Position numbers and translations under genes: made by a program. The notes below the pieces were generated by a model. That model was not told the DNA's origin and did not search any database. It saw only the letters and a program-made list of their open reading frames with translations. Shown in pieces: positions 22,201 to 33,033 of a DNA stretch of 64,000 nucleotides (the stretch's first letter is position 1; each line of letters opens with the position of its first letter). Origin of the DNA: Schistosoma mansoni (taxonomy: Eukaryota; Platyhelminthes; Trematoda; Strigeidida; Schistosomatidae); contig NW_017386049.1 in the NCBI RefSeq assembly GCF_000237925.1, positions 62,001 to 126,000 of the forward strand, given 5' to 3'.

Positions 22201-22407
22201 CCCAAATGCCCTGGTACGACCGAGAGTGGGTAGAGTTTGCTCTCCCTCTCCAAATGCTCTCACATGGCCACGCGTATAAAGCCTCTGTCAGGGAAGTCCT
22301 ACTCACTGCCTTCTAGTGGCATTACTGTTGTTTACGAAATTGAGAAAACGGAAAGCGAATGTCCGGCGCTTTAACGGGGTTGTTGGAGAGTTGGAAAACC
22401 CTGATTC
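22196..22407 (+). mobile_element. Repeat C retroposon, 3' truncated
   Basis: Starts CCCCAAATGCCCTGGTACG and covers the first 210 bp of the roughly 530-bp repeat C unit. It is flanked by the direct duplication at 22103-22200 and 22408-22515. Confidence 0.75.
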
Positions 22408-22753
22408 CAATATTCTTAAACTTCATTGAGTCTGCTTGTTATCTTGTTATTTCATACATACAGATTAGAGTTCGGAAGAAAATGTGCTTTCGCCTGCTAA
22501 AAAAGATTCTATTCTTAATTTTATTGTTCATTGTACAGATTATTCAAATGTGTATTTCATATTGACATTTGAAGCCATTTTAGGACAGAAAGTTATGGCA
22601 GCTACAGTTAAATAGTGTAAATTTATATTCCAGAGTTATCGTTTATGCAAACTCGGTGAGACTATGATTTATGGACGAACCATTAAGACATAAGATAACA
22701 AGTCTTTGATTTTGACGCTAAATTCATTCATCCATTTAACCAAATAGCATTTT

Positions 22754-23071
22754 TTCACAGTTGAAATCACAAGTCAATTGAAGCTAGACCACCATCGAAA
22801 ACCTAGAAGCAATGGACGGTCGTTTCGTCCTATTATGGGACTCCTCAGCAGTGCGCGTCCACGATACCGCACTCGCGAGATTCGAACACAGGACCTACCA
22901 GTCTCGCGCGCGAGGACTTTACCTCTAGAACACTGATCCGGCATCCAACGGTGGTAATGTTCAACTTCAACCGATACGTGATTTTGAGCAACTGTTCACC
23001 AATGGTCTTTAGCGAGTTGATATCTCTACAACAGACTTGGTTGAACTCCACTGATCACTGCTTATCACTAG
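22754..23071 (-). mobile_element. Type II hammerhead SINE inserted in Merlin copy
   Basis: Full-length minus-strand unit flanked by near-identical duplications AATAGCATTTT (22743-22753) and AATAGCGTTTT (23072-23082). This target duplication defines the SINE ends and shows retrotransposition into the Merlin element. Confidence 0.85.
22809..22854 (-). ncRNA. Hammerhead ribozyme, type II, core intact
   Basis: On the minus strand: GCACTG, CTGAGGA, GTCCCATAATAGGAC, GAA, ACGACCGT, C, CATTGC. The core and stems II and III are complete; stem I has one mismatch. Probably active or nearly so. Confidence 0.75.
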
Positions 23072-23544
23072 AATAGCGTTTTGGCACTATAGATGATGTT
23101 AGGTAGTGATAAAAACCTTAAATCTAATTCCTTAACTTAGCCATCGTGATTCTGGTTTCTCACAGTGGATTATAACCCTCACTTGGTACTAGTTATTAAC
23201 TGGACACTCTCAAGGTCACTTCAACGTCGCTCAACTGTCGTTCATAAATTAAAGTTCTTCGGCAAACTCAACTTAAGCTATTAGCTAGCATCTATGCTGT
23301 TCAAAAGCATCATTAGTCGTTGCAGATACAGATCTTCTGAGAGATTTCATATAGTAGTAAACAGCCACTTGAAAATCCGTAACAATTATCATATCCTTTG
23401 TATGTACTCTCAAAGTGATCGTTAGCAATTTATACAAAAATAGTCACAAGTTCTCAACTAGCTCAGTTATAAAGTATTTTTTACTAACAATAGAGAAACT
23501 ATGTTACATTACTCAGTCCATTACAAATAACAGTCTTTGTTTTA

Positions 23545-23702
23545 AATCCATTTAGTATTGTTTGAAGCGAAAGTTACTGCGTTCGAGTCCCAGAGTGAAC
23601 ATCAACTCTGAGATGCAGGTACATCTAGATGACGGGTCCCAAATAGGACGAAACGCTCGTCCTGGATCCCACTGCTAGCAACTATCCATCTTTGTTTACA
23701 AG
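23545..23702 (+). mobile_element. Type I (S-alpha) hammerhead SINE fragment
   Basis: Contains GCGTTCGAGTCCCAGAGTG and the ribozyme region at 23622-23673. The core reads ATGACGG rather than CTGACGA, so it is inactive. It ends CTATCCATCTTTGTTTA. Confidence 0.8.
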
Positions 23703-23941
23703 TCTTTGTTTTAGTCTCAGAACGAAGATTTTATGGTGGCTATCCTTTACAAATGCAGAGTTTTATAAAACCTTACTTTATTATGTATTTCTAATGATTA
23801 GCTGACAACTGATGATTACACGCATATTAATCCCAGAATTTCTCTACTGGTGACAAATGTTTTCTCGGTGAAGTTATTGATTCTTGAGACGATAATGATT
23901 TTTGTACCTCGAACTATTTCTTACGATGTTGGTTTTTGTGA

Positions 23942-24473
23942 GCCCCCGAATGCCCTGGTACGGTCGAGAGTGGAGAGAGTCTGCTCTCTACCTCCAAATG
24001 CTCTTACATGGCCACGCGTATACAGCCTCTGTCAGGGAACTCCCACTCAGTGCCTCTCGCCACTGAGGTTCTGTTGACGAAATTGAGAGAACGAAAAGCG
24101 AATCTCCGACAGGAGCTTTAACCGGTTGGTGGACACGGAAAATCCACCTACGGGAGTCGGAAAATCCTGATTTCAAACCGATGGTGCACATAGGCTGGCT
24201 CCAGTATCCTGAGGGAACAAATGATGTATGAACCAGTTGTTGGTCACCAGCTACCATGGGACTGCATCTCCTCTCAATGCTCCACTGCCTTGTGGGTCAG
24301 ACCTTTAGGTCAAAGGCTGCGAGTGTGGGCCCCTAATAAAACCACATGCTTCGGTTTGGGCACCTGGACAGCATCACATCCCTCACATAAATCGAATGAG
24401 ATTTGTGCGGCGCATATGTATCTGGCGCTTCCTTGTACCAATATTTATGTGTTTAAACAAATAATAATAATCA
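23942..24473 (+). mobile_element. Repeat C retroposon, full length
   Basis: About 530 bp starting GCCCCCGAATGCCCTGG and ending with an A/T tail after CCAATATTTATGTGTTTAAA. Flanked by a 9-bp duplication, TTTTTGTGA (23933-23941, 24474-24482). No coding frame is shared by the copies. It behaves as a non-autonomous retroposon, or as the 3' end of a LINE. Confidence 0.75.
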
Positions 24474-24579
24474 TTTTTGTGACTAATAGCAACTATGTCT
24501 AATATATCGAAATTTCAGTATTGGTTTGTGAGGATTATTATGTTTGTAATTAAGATCATGAACTGATTGATGTTAGATT

Positions 24580-24700
24580 CCGCTCGCGGGATCGTAGATG
24601 CGCAGTGCTGAAGAGTCTCAAATTAGAACGAGACGGCGGTTCAGTGCTTCCAAGTTTTTAATTGTGGTTTAATATCGATCGGTTCACGATCTCAATCGAA
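24580..24700 (+). mobile_element. Type II hammerhead SINE relic
   Basis: Ribozyme region GCAGTG, CTGAAGA, GTCTC...AGAAC, GAG, ACGGCGGT; the GAA is mutated to GAG. Inactive and truncated. Confidence 0.7.
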
Positions 24701-24842
24701 ATTGAAAATTCTTTAGAAAGTTCTTATGTCAGCCTGTTGTTTGTCAAAAGATGGAATCCTCTCATCATATTTAATTTTTAATCAATCTCTTGTAACTAAT
24801 CCTGTTAAGAACGTTGTTTATGAATTTTATTTTTGATTTCAG

Positions 24843-24927
24843 CAAAGATGTAGGACAGCAACTTGGTCAACGTCTATGTAAACTTGATCCATTTCAATTT
24901 CAAATAATGAACATGATTTATAAACGA
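24843..24927 (+). CDS. Gene A exon 8: annexin repeat 3, first half
   Basis: Acceptor TTTCAG, 85 nt, donor CGA/GTATGT. Completing the split codon, it reads NKDVGQQLGQRLCKLDPFQF then QIMNMIYKR, fitting annexin helices A-B. It joins exon 7 in phase 2 and exon 9 in phase 0. Confidence 0.65.
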
Positions 24928-25025
24928 GTATGTCTATCAATTGATACTATCAAGTTAATTTATTGATTGGTTAACATATCTACTTTTATAAATATCATTT
25001 TATTAACCTCATAGTTATTTCAAAT

Positions 25026-26105
25026 TATGACCATCTTGACACCACTATGGGGGCTTCTTCGACACTACGGCGTGCTCGAAAAGATAGTCAATATCACACG
25101 GAACTACTATGATTGATTAAACTGCCAAAGCGTCCATGGAGGACAACTTACCGACTCAGTCGAGGTAAAGACCGGTGTTAGGCAAGGTTGCTTAATCTCA
25201 CCCTTTCTCTTTCTCCTGGTGATCGACTGGATCATGAAGACGTCAACGACTGGAGGAAAGCACGGGATACAGTGGACAGGTAGGATGCAGCTAGACGATT
25301 TAGACTTCGCAGATGATCTGGCTCTTCTATCACAAACGCAATAACAAATGCAGGAGAAGACGACCAAGGTAGCAGCAGCCTCAGTAGCAGTAGGTCTCAA
25401 TATAAACAAAGGGAAAAGCAAGACTCTCCGATTCAATACATCATGCATCAATCAAATTATACTTGACGGAGAAGCTTTGGAGGATGTGGAAACCTTTACA
25501 TATCTGGCCAGCATCATTGGTGAACATGGCGGATCTGATGCAGATGTAAGGGCGAGGATCGGCAAAGCAAGAGAAGCATATTTACAACTGAAGAATATCT
25601 GGAACTCAAAACGATTGTCAAACAACACCAAAATCAGAATTTTCAAAACAAATGTCATGACGGTTCTACTGTATAGAGCGGAAACTTGAGGAACTACGAA
25701 GGTCATCATCCAGAAGATACAGGTGTTTATCAATAGTTGTCTACGCAAGATACTTCGGATCCGTTGATCAGACACTATCAGCAGCATTCCACTGTGGGAG
25801 ACAACAAACCAGATTCCAGCGGAGGAAGAAATCAGGAAGAAGCGCTGGAAGTGGATTGTGTACACTTTGAGGGAATCATCCAATTGCGTCACGAGACAAG
25901 CCCCCACATGGAATCCTGAAGGCCAAAGGAGAAGAGGAAGACCAAAGAACACATTACGTCGAGAAATGGAGACAGACATGAGAAAAAGGAATAGAACTAG
26001 AAAAGAAGGAACCTGGACAGAGCGGTTTGGAGAATGCTGGTTTGCGGCCTATGCCCCATTGGGAGTAAAAGGTGTAAGTAAAGTAAGTAAGTATGACCAT
26101 CTTGA
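25026..26105 (+). mobile_element. RTE (SR2-like) LINE, 5' truncated, with target duplication
   Basis: Flanked by an exact 14-bp duplication TATGACCATCTTGA (25026-25039 and 26092-26105). The body encodes the palm and C-terminus of an RTE reverse transcriptase. It ends in a GTAAGTAAAGTAAGTAAG tail, as do the other RTE ends in the window. It sits in the intron between exons 8 and 9 of gene A. Confidence 0.9.
25040..26070 (+). pseudogene. RTE reverse transcriptase, C-terminal half
   Basis: Plus-strand frame with LLRHYGVLEKIVNITRNYY, SVEVKTGVRQGCLISPFLFL, LDFADDLALLS (catalytic FADD), GLNINKGKSKTLRFNT, LEDVETFTYLASIIGEHGG and [14 protein letters not shown], ending in the basic [18 protein letters not shown] segment. 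In-frame stops follow YYD, after LLSQTQ, after YRAET and after LRIR, and there is a small frameshift near 25860. Endonuclease and fingers are absent, so it is dead. Confidence 0.85.
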
Positions 26106-26191
26106 GACAGATTCTTAATCTTTGAATCTTTTCTGATGTATTGATTTTTCTTTGTTTATTTGTTTCTTCCTATCCATATGTTGTTTCGAAG

Positions 26192-26301
26192 AAACCCGTT
26201 AGACAATTTGCTGAAGTTTTTGAAAGTTGGACGTCTGGTCAACTGCATAATATTTTAGTAGCAATATGCAAGTACTATCAATCTAGTATACGTTTTCTCA
26301 A
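26192..26301 (+). CDS. Gene A exon 9: annexin repeat 3, second half
   Basis: After GAAG, the frame reads KPVRQFAEVFESWTSGQLHN then ILVAICKYYQSSIRFL, the annexin helix C-E pattern with the conserved tSG.l..iLvai. Donor CTCAA/GTAAAT. A possible tiny next exon (VYIIYLILNAQ) follows a 39-bp intron at 26341, but it is not certain. Confidence 0.7.
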
Positions 26302-26713
26302 GTAAATAGAAACGTTTAAATTGAATGGACCTCATTTTCAGCGTATATATCATTTACCTCATTTTGAATGCTCAAGGAAATACCTCCTGAATAACTACAG
26401 CATAATCCATGAATATCCATCTCATCCAAATAAGTTGTTAATAGGTATTTGTAAGCACGTTTAACAGTTATACTATATAGTGATATATATATGCAACTCT
26501 GCGTGGAGTTCCTCTGGAGCTACAGCCAGTTCCAATTCCAGAATTAAAAAGAAAAGGATTGAGTATGGGGTTTGCGACCCCATCCCATAGAAAACTAACT
26601 CTCTAAGAAAAAACACTATCCCAAAAATATGTATCTACTGTTATAAAAATCACGTAAGAATTAATCAAAATACATAAACTATATACTACGTAGATCATCT
26701 AATATTAACCAAA

Positions 26714-27243
26714 AAAATTTATTATTTATTTAAACACATAAATATTTGTACAAAGGGGGTCCACATATATATGCACCACACAAATCTCATTTGATTTATA
26801 TGAGGGATGTGATACTGCCCGGGTGCCCAAACTGAAGCAGGTGGTTTTCTTAAGGAGCCACGCCCGGAGCATTCGACCTAAAGGTCTGATCACAAGGCAG
26901 TGGAGCATCGTGGAGATGCAGTTCCATGGTAGCCGGTGACCAACGATTCACTCATACTCCATTTGTTCCCTCAGGATACTGGAGCCAGCTCATGTGCATC
27001 ATTGGTTTGAAATCAGGGTTTTCCAACTCCCCTAAGGTGGACTTGCAGTGTCGACCAACCCGGTTAAAGCGCCGGACATTCGCTTTTTGTCTTCTTAATT
27101 TCGTAAACAATGCCGGTGCCACGAGAAGGCAGTGAGTAGGACTTCCTCGACAGAGGCTATATACGCGTGACTATGTGAGAGCATTTGGAGAGGGAGAGTG
27201 GACTCTCCCCTCTCTCGGCCGTACCAGGACATTTAGGGGCAAA
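26714..27243 (-). mobile_element. Repeat C retroposon, minus strand
   Basis: Near full-length copy running from the A/T tail complement (TTATTTATTTAAACACATAA) to GGCCGTACCAGGACATTTAG. It has many point changes relative to the copies at 23942 and 42212. Confidence 0.8.
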
Positions 27244-27579
27244 AAAGGAAAAAGATTAAAGAATAAAGTGAATAACAAAATTTTCAATTTGTGATCAGGA
27301 TACAAAAAAGAGAACGATTTAGTTTCTTTTCAAGTAACAGTTTTACGAACAATTTGTAAATAAAAGTTTTGTGTTTCAATGAAAATAAAAACACGATGAT
27401 GGAGAAGATTTGTAGCTCAGGTGAGTGATTTTGATGAAGACTCCGCGACCAAACTATCCCGCTCAGAGAACGAAATTCCATTTAAAAAAAACACAAAGTT
27501 TTTTTGGTAAGTTCCTGTTTATTATGGAAATGATCCAGTACAATAAAAGCTCCATTTCATTAGTCAGTCAGGTACTCAG

Positions 27580-27850
27580 TCAGTCAGTCATCTACAACGT
27601 AGGACCAGGCATATTTATGCATAGGTACAAGTTGCCATACCTCGTTATCACAACAAGATGAACACCGGATTCATAGAATTAGTTAATTTAGTGGTGGTAG
27701 TATATAAAAGATAGGTTGTACATAAGGATATAGTATAGGAAGGAAGAAAGTTATGAAACAATTTTGATCTCATAGTTTAAGGGAAGATAAAGAGTGTATA
27801 CACCTACGCGATTGTGATCGATTCTGAGCCATGTTACCTAGAGTCTCCAA
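27580..27850 (+). repeat. Dispersed repeat E, second copy
   Basis: Carries GTTGCCATACCTCGTTATCA and the same following 200 bp as the copy at 12590. It is preceded by the short tandem GTCAGTCAGTCA. Confidence 0.7.
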
Positions 27851-28045
27851 TCATTGGTTACGATAGTCACGATAGTCAGGTACTAATCAACCACCACTTC
27901 CTATTTTTGATCAGGTGAGGGATATATTACTTGACGTATCTTATATAGTGTCCACATGAAATCCGTAATTTACTTGGCATAATTAAAACACGAGAATTAT
28001 CTGATTTTTATTCATCTACTTAAAATCATGGTAAACAATTTTGTG

Positions 28046-28130
28046 GAGTTGGATACGAAGGGATCTCTTTTCAACGGTTGTACAGCTTGATAATAATTTC
28101 GTTGAAAAGAGATCTCCTAGTATCCAACTC
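28046..28130. repeat. 31-bp inverted repeat (hairpin)
   Basis: Arms 28046-28076 and 28100-28130 match at about 28 of 31 positions (GAGTTGGATAC...ATCTCTTTTCAACG) around a 23-nt loop. Either a fold-back element or the transcribed hairpin of an unknown repeat. Confidence 0.7.
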
Positions 28131-28414
28131 CTGAGAAAATAACCGAAGCTCTTACAATCCATGAACTTAAACCAAAACAATTTTGTGGTTGAAAATAAAC
28201 CTTAATATTTAAAACAACATCTAAGAAGTCTTCATTTTCATAAGCTTGTCTCAGCCGTCTGAGGAGATTGCTATCCGGATCTAATAGCTAGAGCTTTAAA
28301 TCCTAAAAAAATATGCCCAGCCACTCCCTTACACTGGCCAACTTCAGGGTCAACTTGTCAATAATATGATGATGTAATTTGAATAATGTTCACTTATTTT
28401 ATCTACACATCTTA

Positions 28415-28565
28415 ATATTGTCATTACCATTATTATCACACTTGCTAACCTTTCTAGAGAAATTTATTCAGCATCCATCCTTATCTACTATATCTGACCT
28501 AATTCATATTATTCCATATATTACGTAATTTCTGATTTGTAATCCCATTTTTCTATCTCTCACCC
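28415..28565 (-). repeat. Dispersed repeat H
   Basis: The reverse complement matches 44290-44440, which ends in (TAA)n. The shared core includes GACCTAATTCATATTATTC. The trinucleotide tail suggests the 3' end of a LINE. Confidence 0.6.
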
Positions 28566-28689
28566 CCTTGTGAACTATAAATATTCTGATCACTTATCTC
28601 ACAATTTCATTTCACTTATAAACTGATCCAAGTTAACACTTTATATATTAGTCATTCCAACATTAACGATTTGATTAGATTTTATATTC

Positions 28690-29105
28690 AGATAGGGGTT
28701 TTGTGGAGATTTCAGTATTTTCATAGTTCAAAGCATGAGTCAATTGAAGGTAGACCATCATGGAAAACCTGGAAGCACTGGACGACCGTTTCGTCCTATT
28801 GTGAGACTCCTCAGCAGTGCGCATCCACGATTCCGCCCCGCTAGACTCGAACTCAGGACCTATCAGTGTAGCGCAACCGCTTTACTTCTGGCACCACTGA
28901 GCCGGCCGGCATCCGATGGTGTTTGTGTCCAACTTCAACCAATCCACGAAGTTGAGCAACTGCTCATCAAATGGTCTTCAGTGAGTTCCTACCTCACAAC
29001 AGACGTGATTTGAACTCCACTGCTTCTCACTCCTTGGTGGTCTAGCTTCAATTGACTCATGCTTTCAACTATGAAAATACTAAATCTTCACAAAACTCGT
29101 TCTGA
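28690..29105 (-). mobile_element. Type II hammerhead SINE, fold-back arrangement
   Basis: Minus-strand full-length unit from GGGGTTTTGTGGAGATTTCA to about 29035, followed at once by a plus-strand tail (GGTGGTCTAGCTTCAATTG...CTTCACAAAACTCG) to 29105. The outer ends are therefore inverted repeats. Confidence 0.8.
28775..28820 (-). ncRNA. Hammerhead ribozyme, type II, intact
   Basis: Minus strand: GCACTG, CTGAGGA, GTCTCACAATAGGAC, GAA, ACGGTCGT, C, CAGTGC. Stem I has six perfect pairs, all core bases are present and the cleavage triplet is GTC. Confidence 0.85.
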
Positions 29106-29614
29106 TTGTAATTCTAGTTAAACATAAAACGTTAGGCCAGTTCAACATTCACAATTAAACGATTAGCTAATTTTCCATATTTAGTAAACACGAGGTAAGT
29201 GAACAAACTAAATCACCATTTGTCAGCAATAGCATACATCAGGTTGGTAAAGCAAATACATCTGTAGAAACCGTTTCTACGTGCTAAAGTATGTCTATGA
29301 CAGTTCCTGGAATTCTTGGAACACAAAAAAATATACAAATATCATCTTGCAATTCTGCTTGGAAAATTGTATAAAGTGTAGAGTACCATAGCTTAAAAAC
29401 CAATCTTGAAATGAAAGTCTTATACATTCAATTTAATAAATATCTGTTCAGTGTTTATTTTACTACTAACTGATACCGACCACATACTCAATGAGAGGTA
29501 AAAGAAAGTAAAGAAATTAATTGTGCTCAACATGGTTAACAGTGCTAAAATTGAATCCATGGTGACGAGTTTGGTATACTTCGGGTGACGTTTCTGCTAC
29601 TTTTATTTTATAGT

Positions 29615-29795
29615 TAAGATAATGAGTCAGTTGAAGCTAGACCACCATGGAAAACCTGAAAACACTGGACGGCCGTTTCGTCCTATTATGAGAGTCCTCA
29701 GCAGTGCGCATCCACGAACCCGCACTCCAGCTTCAATTGACTCATGATTTAAACTATGAAAATACTGAAATCTCCACAAAACCCCTTCTGAACTT
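29615..29795. mobile_element. Type II hammerhead SINE, short fold-back
   Basis: The minus-sense tail and ribozyme (29625-29710) join a plus-sense tail (TTCAATTGACTCATGATTTA...CTCCACAAAACCCC) with no second ribozyme. The first stem II pair is changed to C-C, so cleavage is doubtful. Confidence 0.75.
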
Positions 29796-29921
29796 TTATT
29801 TTAAACAGGATGATTGATCTAGTATCATAATTATCAAATTATACTCATCGTTGGCTTGACGTTTTCTTGAGTACTGTTGTGTAGTCCAGCACAACTTCTA
29901 TTTATGTATATTTAATTTCAG

Positions 29922-30034
29922 ATAATCATTCTATTAACAAACAAATGTACTTTGCAAAGTTAATTCATGATGAGCTTCATAAAGAACTCATTGATGTTCT
30001 GGGTGTTCAACGTTTCCTACTTTTCCGTTCTGAA
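29922..30034 (+). CDS. Gene A exon 10: annexin repeat 4, first half
   Basis: Acceptor TTTCAG, 113 nt, donor GAA/GTAAGT. Encodes QMYFAKLIHDELHKELIDVL then GVQRFLLFRSE, matching the annexin pattern a..L..a......LI.v...RSE. It joins exon 11 in phase 0 so that RSE is followed by IDL, the exact annexin repeat 4 order. Confidence 0.75.
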
Positions 30035-30404
30035 GTAAGTTTATACAGATTACGTAAAACATTTTCAATGTTAACATTTATTCAATTTATTGGGACGGAA
30101 GTATAAAAGTGAGAAAACTATTCGAATCTTGATAATTTGTATCTACATAGATTCACATGTCTTTCAAACCATGTGAATCATATAGTAAACACATTTTTCT
30201 GGAGTTGACAAACAATCATTTGTGCTGTAATGAATTCGACAGTCTAGAATGTAAAAAGAGAGAGAAATACCTAGTGAGCGGATTCATGTGAGCTATTGAA
30301 TTTCAGATTCATGTTTCCGTGGCTTCATGTTTATGCCTTAAAACAGAGGTTTTGTTTTTGGACCCCAGTAGGTTCTTGAATGTACACTATTGAGTATTAT
30401 TGTA

Positions 30405-30720
30405 TTGAACAAGAACACAAGTGAGGACAATCGAATGCATTGAAGGACAAGCGTTACAGACTATCTCACTAAATTCTGATAACCATACAACAAGCAGTCA
30501 ATTTGCAAGTTAACAACCAATTATCTCAATGTTCACTGTTCCTTCCGTAAATATCAGTTCATCTTCTTTAATTCCATTGTTCGTGCATTTTCCTACCAAT
30601 CACCCTTCATTTCGGTTCTCTTCTTATTGGTCTTCTGCCAAAATACATTCTATGTCTGACCATCGCCATATACTACTTATATGGATATAAGTAGACCACA
30701 CTACAGTATCATACTGGAGC
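30405..30720 (+). repeat. Dispersed repeat F
   Basis: Similar to 63235-63405 (+) and the reverse complement of 32170-32460. Shared phrases include ACAGACTAT and TACTACTTATATGGATATAAG. Family unknown. Confidence 0.6.
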
Positions 30721-30862
30721 GAAATACATCTGTGATGCTATCTGGTTTTCTGTAGATGTCACCTCAGATCGGTTCATGATATCAATAACAATCATAAATT
30801 ATTTTTAAACTGTGATCAGCATAAATCCTTTTTCTCTCCATTGTTGACAGAAGAGCTTTATC

Positions 30863-31593
30863 GGCGAGACTAAACTGTACTGCCGAGACAATCAGAAACT
30901 TTCGCAGGTTTTCAAGGTCACAGCGCTAAGTTTGGTACCTGATGCTTACGTATGGTCGGTTTACAGCGGATTTTAGGGAAGACGTGATAATTCAGCATCT
31001 ACAAGAGAAGTGATCATAAGATTTTGGCGCTAAATCCAATTATCCATTTGGATGAATAGAGTTTTGGCATTATAGCTGATGTCAGTTCGTGATGAAAAAC
31101 CCAAGTATAATTCCTAGCCTTAACCGTGAACTGTAAATCATAATTTGAATTCTTCACACAGGTTTATAAGCCTCATTTGGTCTTAGTTATTATGTTGACA
31201 CTCTCAGGATCACTCTAGCGTCGCTCAAAAGTCGTCCATAACTTATAGTCTCACTCTTAACCCTAAACCGTAAACCATACCAATATACCAACAACATAGA
31301 AGCTGTGTGGTCGAGGCTAATAGAATTTTTCAGACTTTATCATGGTTTCAGAGGTCGACTACTATGGAGCCATATGGATGTGTTCCTGTACCGTATGCAC
31401 TATGATTTTAGAACTTGTGAACCCATATCTGACCTTGAGAAGTTTTTGAGTCATGTAAAAGAACAGTATCCCCTTTAATTTTTGGGTTTTGTATTATATA
31501 TTTCACTGTATACCAACTGTCTTCTGATTGGCTAATATTTCTTAAGGTCATTTAAGATTCGTTCAAAGGTCGGCAGTATAGTTTAGTCTCGCC
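30863..31593 (+). mobile_element. Merlin transposon copy 2
   Basis: Termini GGCGAGACTAAACTGTACTG and the inverted CAGTATAGTTTAGTCTCGCC. The imperfect 8-bp flanks are GCTTTATC (30855-30862) and GGTTTGTC (31594-31601). It encodes the same transposase C-terminal fragment as copy 1 at 31281-31478 (VWSRLIEFFRLYHGFRGRLL, stop TAA). The differing inner terminal bases show it is a separate subfamily from copy 1. It lies in the last intron of gene A. Confidence 0.83.
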
Positions 31594-31860
31594 GGTTTGT
31601 CTTTTTTACATGGTCTCAATACAGAAGCTAAGTGATTCCAGTTTTCAACCTGTTAACATATCACTAATCAGTTCAAATGATGAGATTCATATGATCAATA
31701 TATTGTTCTAAGCTGGTGAATAATTTTTGTCCACTGATAAATTCGATATTCTAGAACGTTAACAAATGAGATAACACAGATTTCGAACTTGGTGAGTTAC
31801 TTAAACCTTTGAACTGATTATTTCTCCTACCACCTAAATATTTCGACAAGTTATCTTTTT

Positions 31861-32094
31861 TTGTATTTACATATCATTTATGAAGATTCTTTGCACGACC
31901 TTTTCAGTCAAGTTAGCGTCAAATCACTTAACGATGTTAAAAATTACAATCCGAGACTTCGGAATCGCTGGGAATATGCGTTGAAGAGAATAACAGTTAA
32001 TCAAGTATCGATTCTCAAACTGTTATTTTTCAAATTCCCATCACTAAATGGTATAGAGGACTATCTTAAATTAATACTAAATGCAAACATGTAA
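31861..32094 (+). CDS. Unidentified open frame in last intron of gene A
   Basis: A 77-codon frame; TTTCAG at about 31908 could be an acceptor, giving VSVKSLNDVKNYNPRLRNRW and ending YLKLILNANM. I do not recognise it. It is rich in L/N/K, with no repeat partner in the window. It could be an alternative terminal exon, an old transposon piece, or chance. Confidence 0.2.
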   Translation: MYLHIIYEDSLHDLFSQVSVKSLNDVKNYNPRLRNRWEYALKRITVNQVSILKLLFFKFPSLNGIEDYLKLILNANM

Positions 32095-32169
32095 CGTATA
32101 TGTGGTTCAAACATAATTCCAGAATCATAGTTGAATGACTTATATGACGATTATTTAGTATTGTGGTGT

Positions 32170-32460
32170 GGTTACTTATTTTCACATAAGTAGTATATGG
32201 TGTAAGTCAGGCATTGAATGTATTTTGGCAGATGCTCGATTACAAAAGAATAGGAACGAAGCACAATCAGTATGAAAATGCATGAATGACTGATATTTGC
32301 TGAGGGAACAGTCAAGATTGAGATAATTGATTGTTTTGCAAGTTAACTGTCAACTGTATGGTTATCAGATTTTTGTGAGACAGTCTATAATTTGTGCTTA
32401 AATACATTCGATTGTCCCCGCCTGTGTTCTCATTCACTACAGTATTGCCACATGTCTTAT
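32170..32460 (-). repeat. Dispersed repeat F, inverted copy
   Basis: Reverse complement resembles 30405-30720 and 63235-63405, including AACAGTCAAGATTGAGATAA. Confidence 0.6.
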
Positions 32461-33033
32461 ATGTTTGTCATCAGTAGCGATCAAGCAATAAGAAAACGTG
32501 CGGCATCAGTGTAGCCTAATTTGCAAATAGTGTTAATCAAAATCTGTATGTTTTAAGTTCCTAGACGACAGTCTCAAGTGTGTAACACACTTGAATAAAT
32601 ACAACTATGTTTATTTTATCGATAGTTATGTGACTCTGGTTTGCATACCATATGCACTTACTGTTTTCCTTTATGAACCACTACTTCGTTGTTACTGCCT
32701 CTAATGGTTTACTTGAAACTATACGTGGCAATCTAAATATATATGAATATAACTTTCTATCATTACTGTCTAATCAAAATGTGACTAATTTTCTTGATTA
32801 ATCCTCATTAGAGTTAAACTTTCATTATTGATGTAGGAATATTTGTGACATTAGATGTGCTTCATCGCTTATTATTGATCATTGTTATTCTAAATCTACT
32901 CCATGTATATTGCAAGCTTAGAAAGAGAATATTAAAACATCAAATAGAGGAAGTTCAATACAGGAATTACTCAAAATAAAATGTCCAAGATCTGAAACAT
33001 ATACTACGTACGTCAAACCGAGATTCATTCTTA

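Larger units (their letters stand above)
22655..23261 (+). mobile_element. Merlin transposon copy 3, split by a SINE
   Basis: Left terminus GGTGAGACTATGATTTATGG, right end a degraded inverted version. The flanks carry an exact 8-bp duplication, GCAAACTC, at 22647-22654 and 23262-23269. The inner sequence matches the non-coding parts of the copies at 4941 and 30863, but the transposase fragment is deleted. A type II SINE interrupts it at 22754-23071, so the Merlin insertion is older. Confidence 0.8.

Noticed and set aside
22845-23051. Short frames inside SINEs (also 19245, 28735, 38655, 39946, 52047, 61726)
   Set aside because: They read through SINE heads and ribozymes and vary freely between copies.
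25452-25979. Minus-strand open frame of 175 codons
   Set aside because: Antisense to the RTE reverse transcriptase. The same antisense frames recur at every RTE end (17364, 38198, 47100), so they are shadows.
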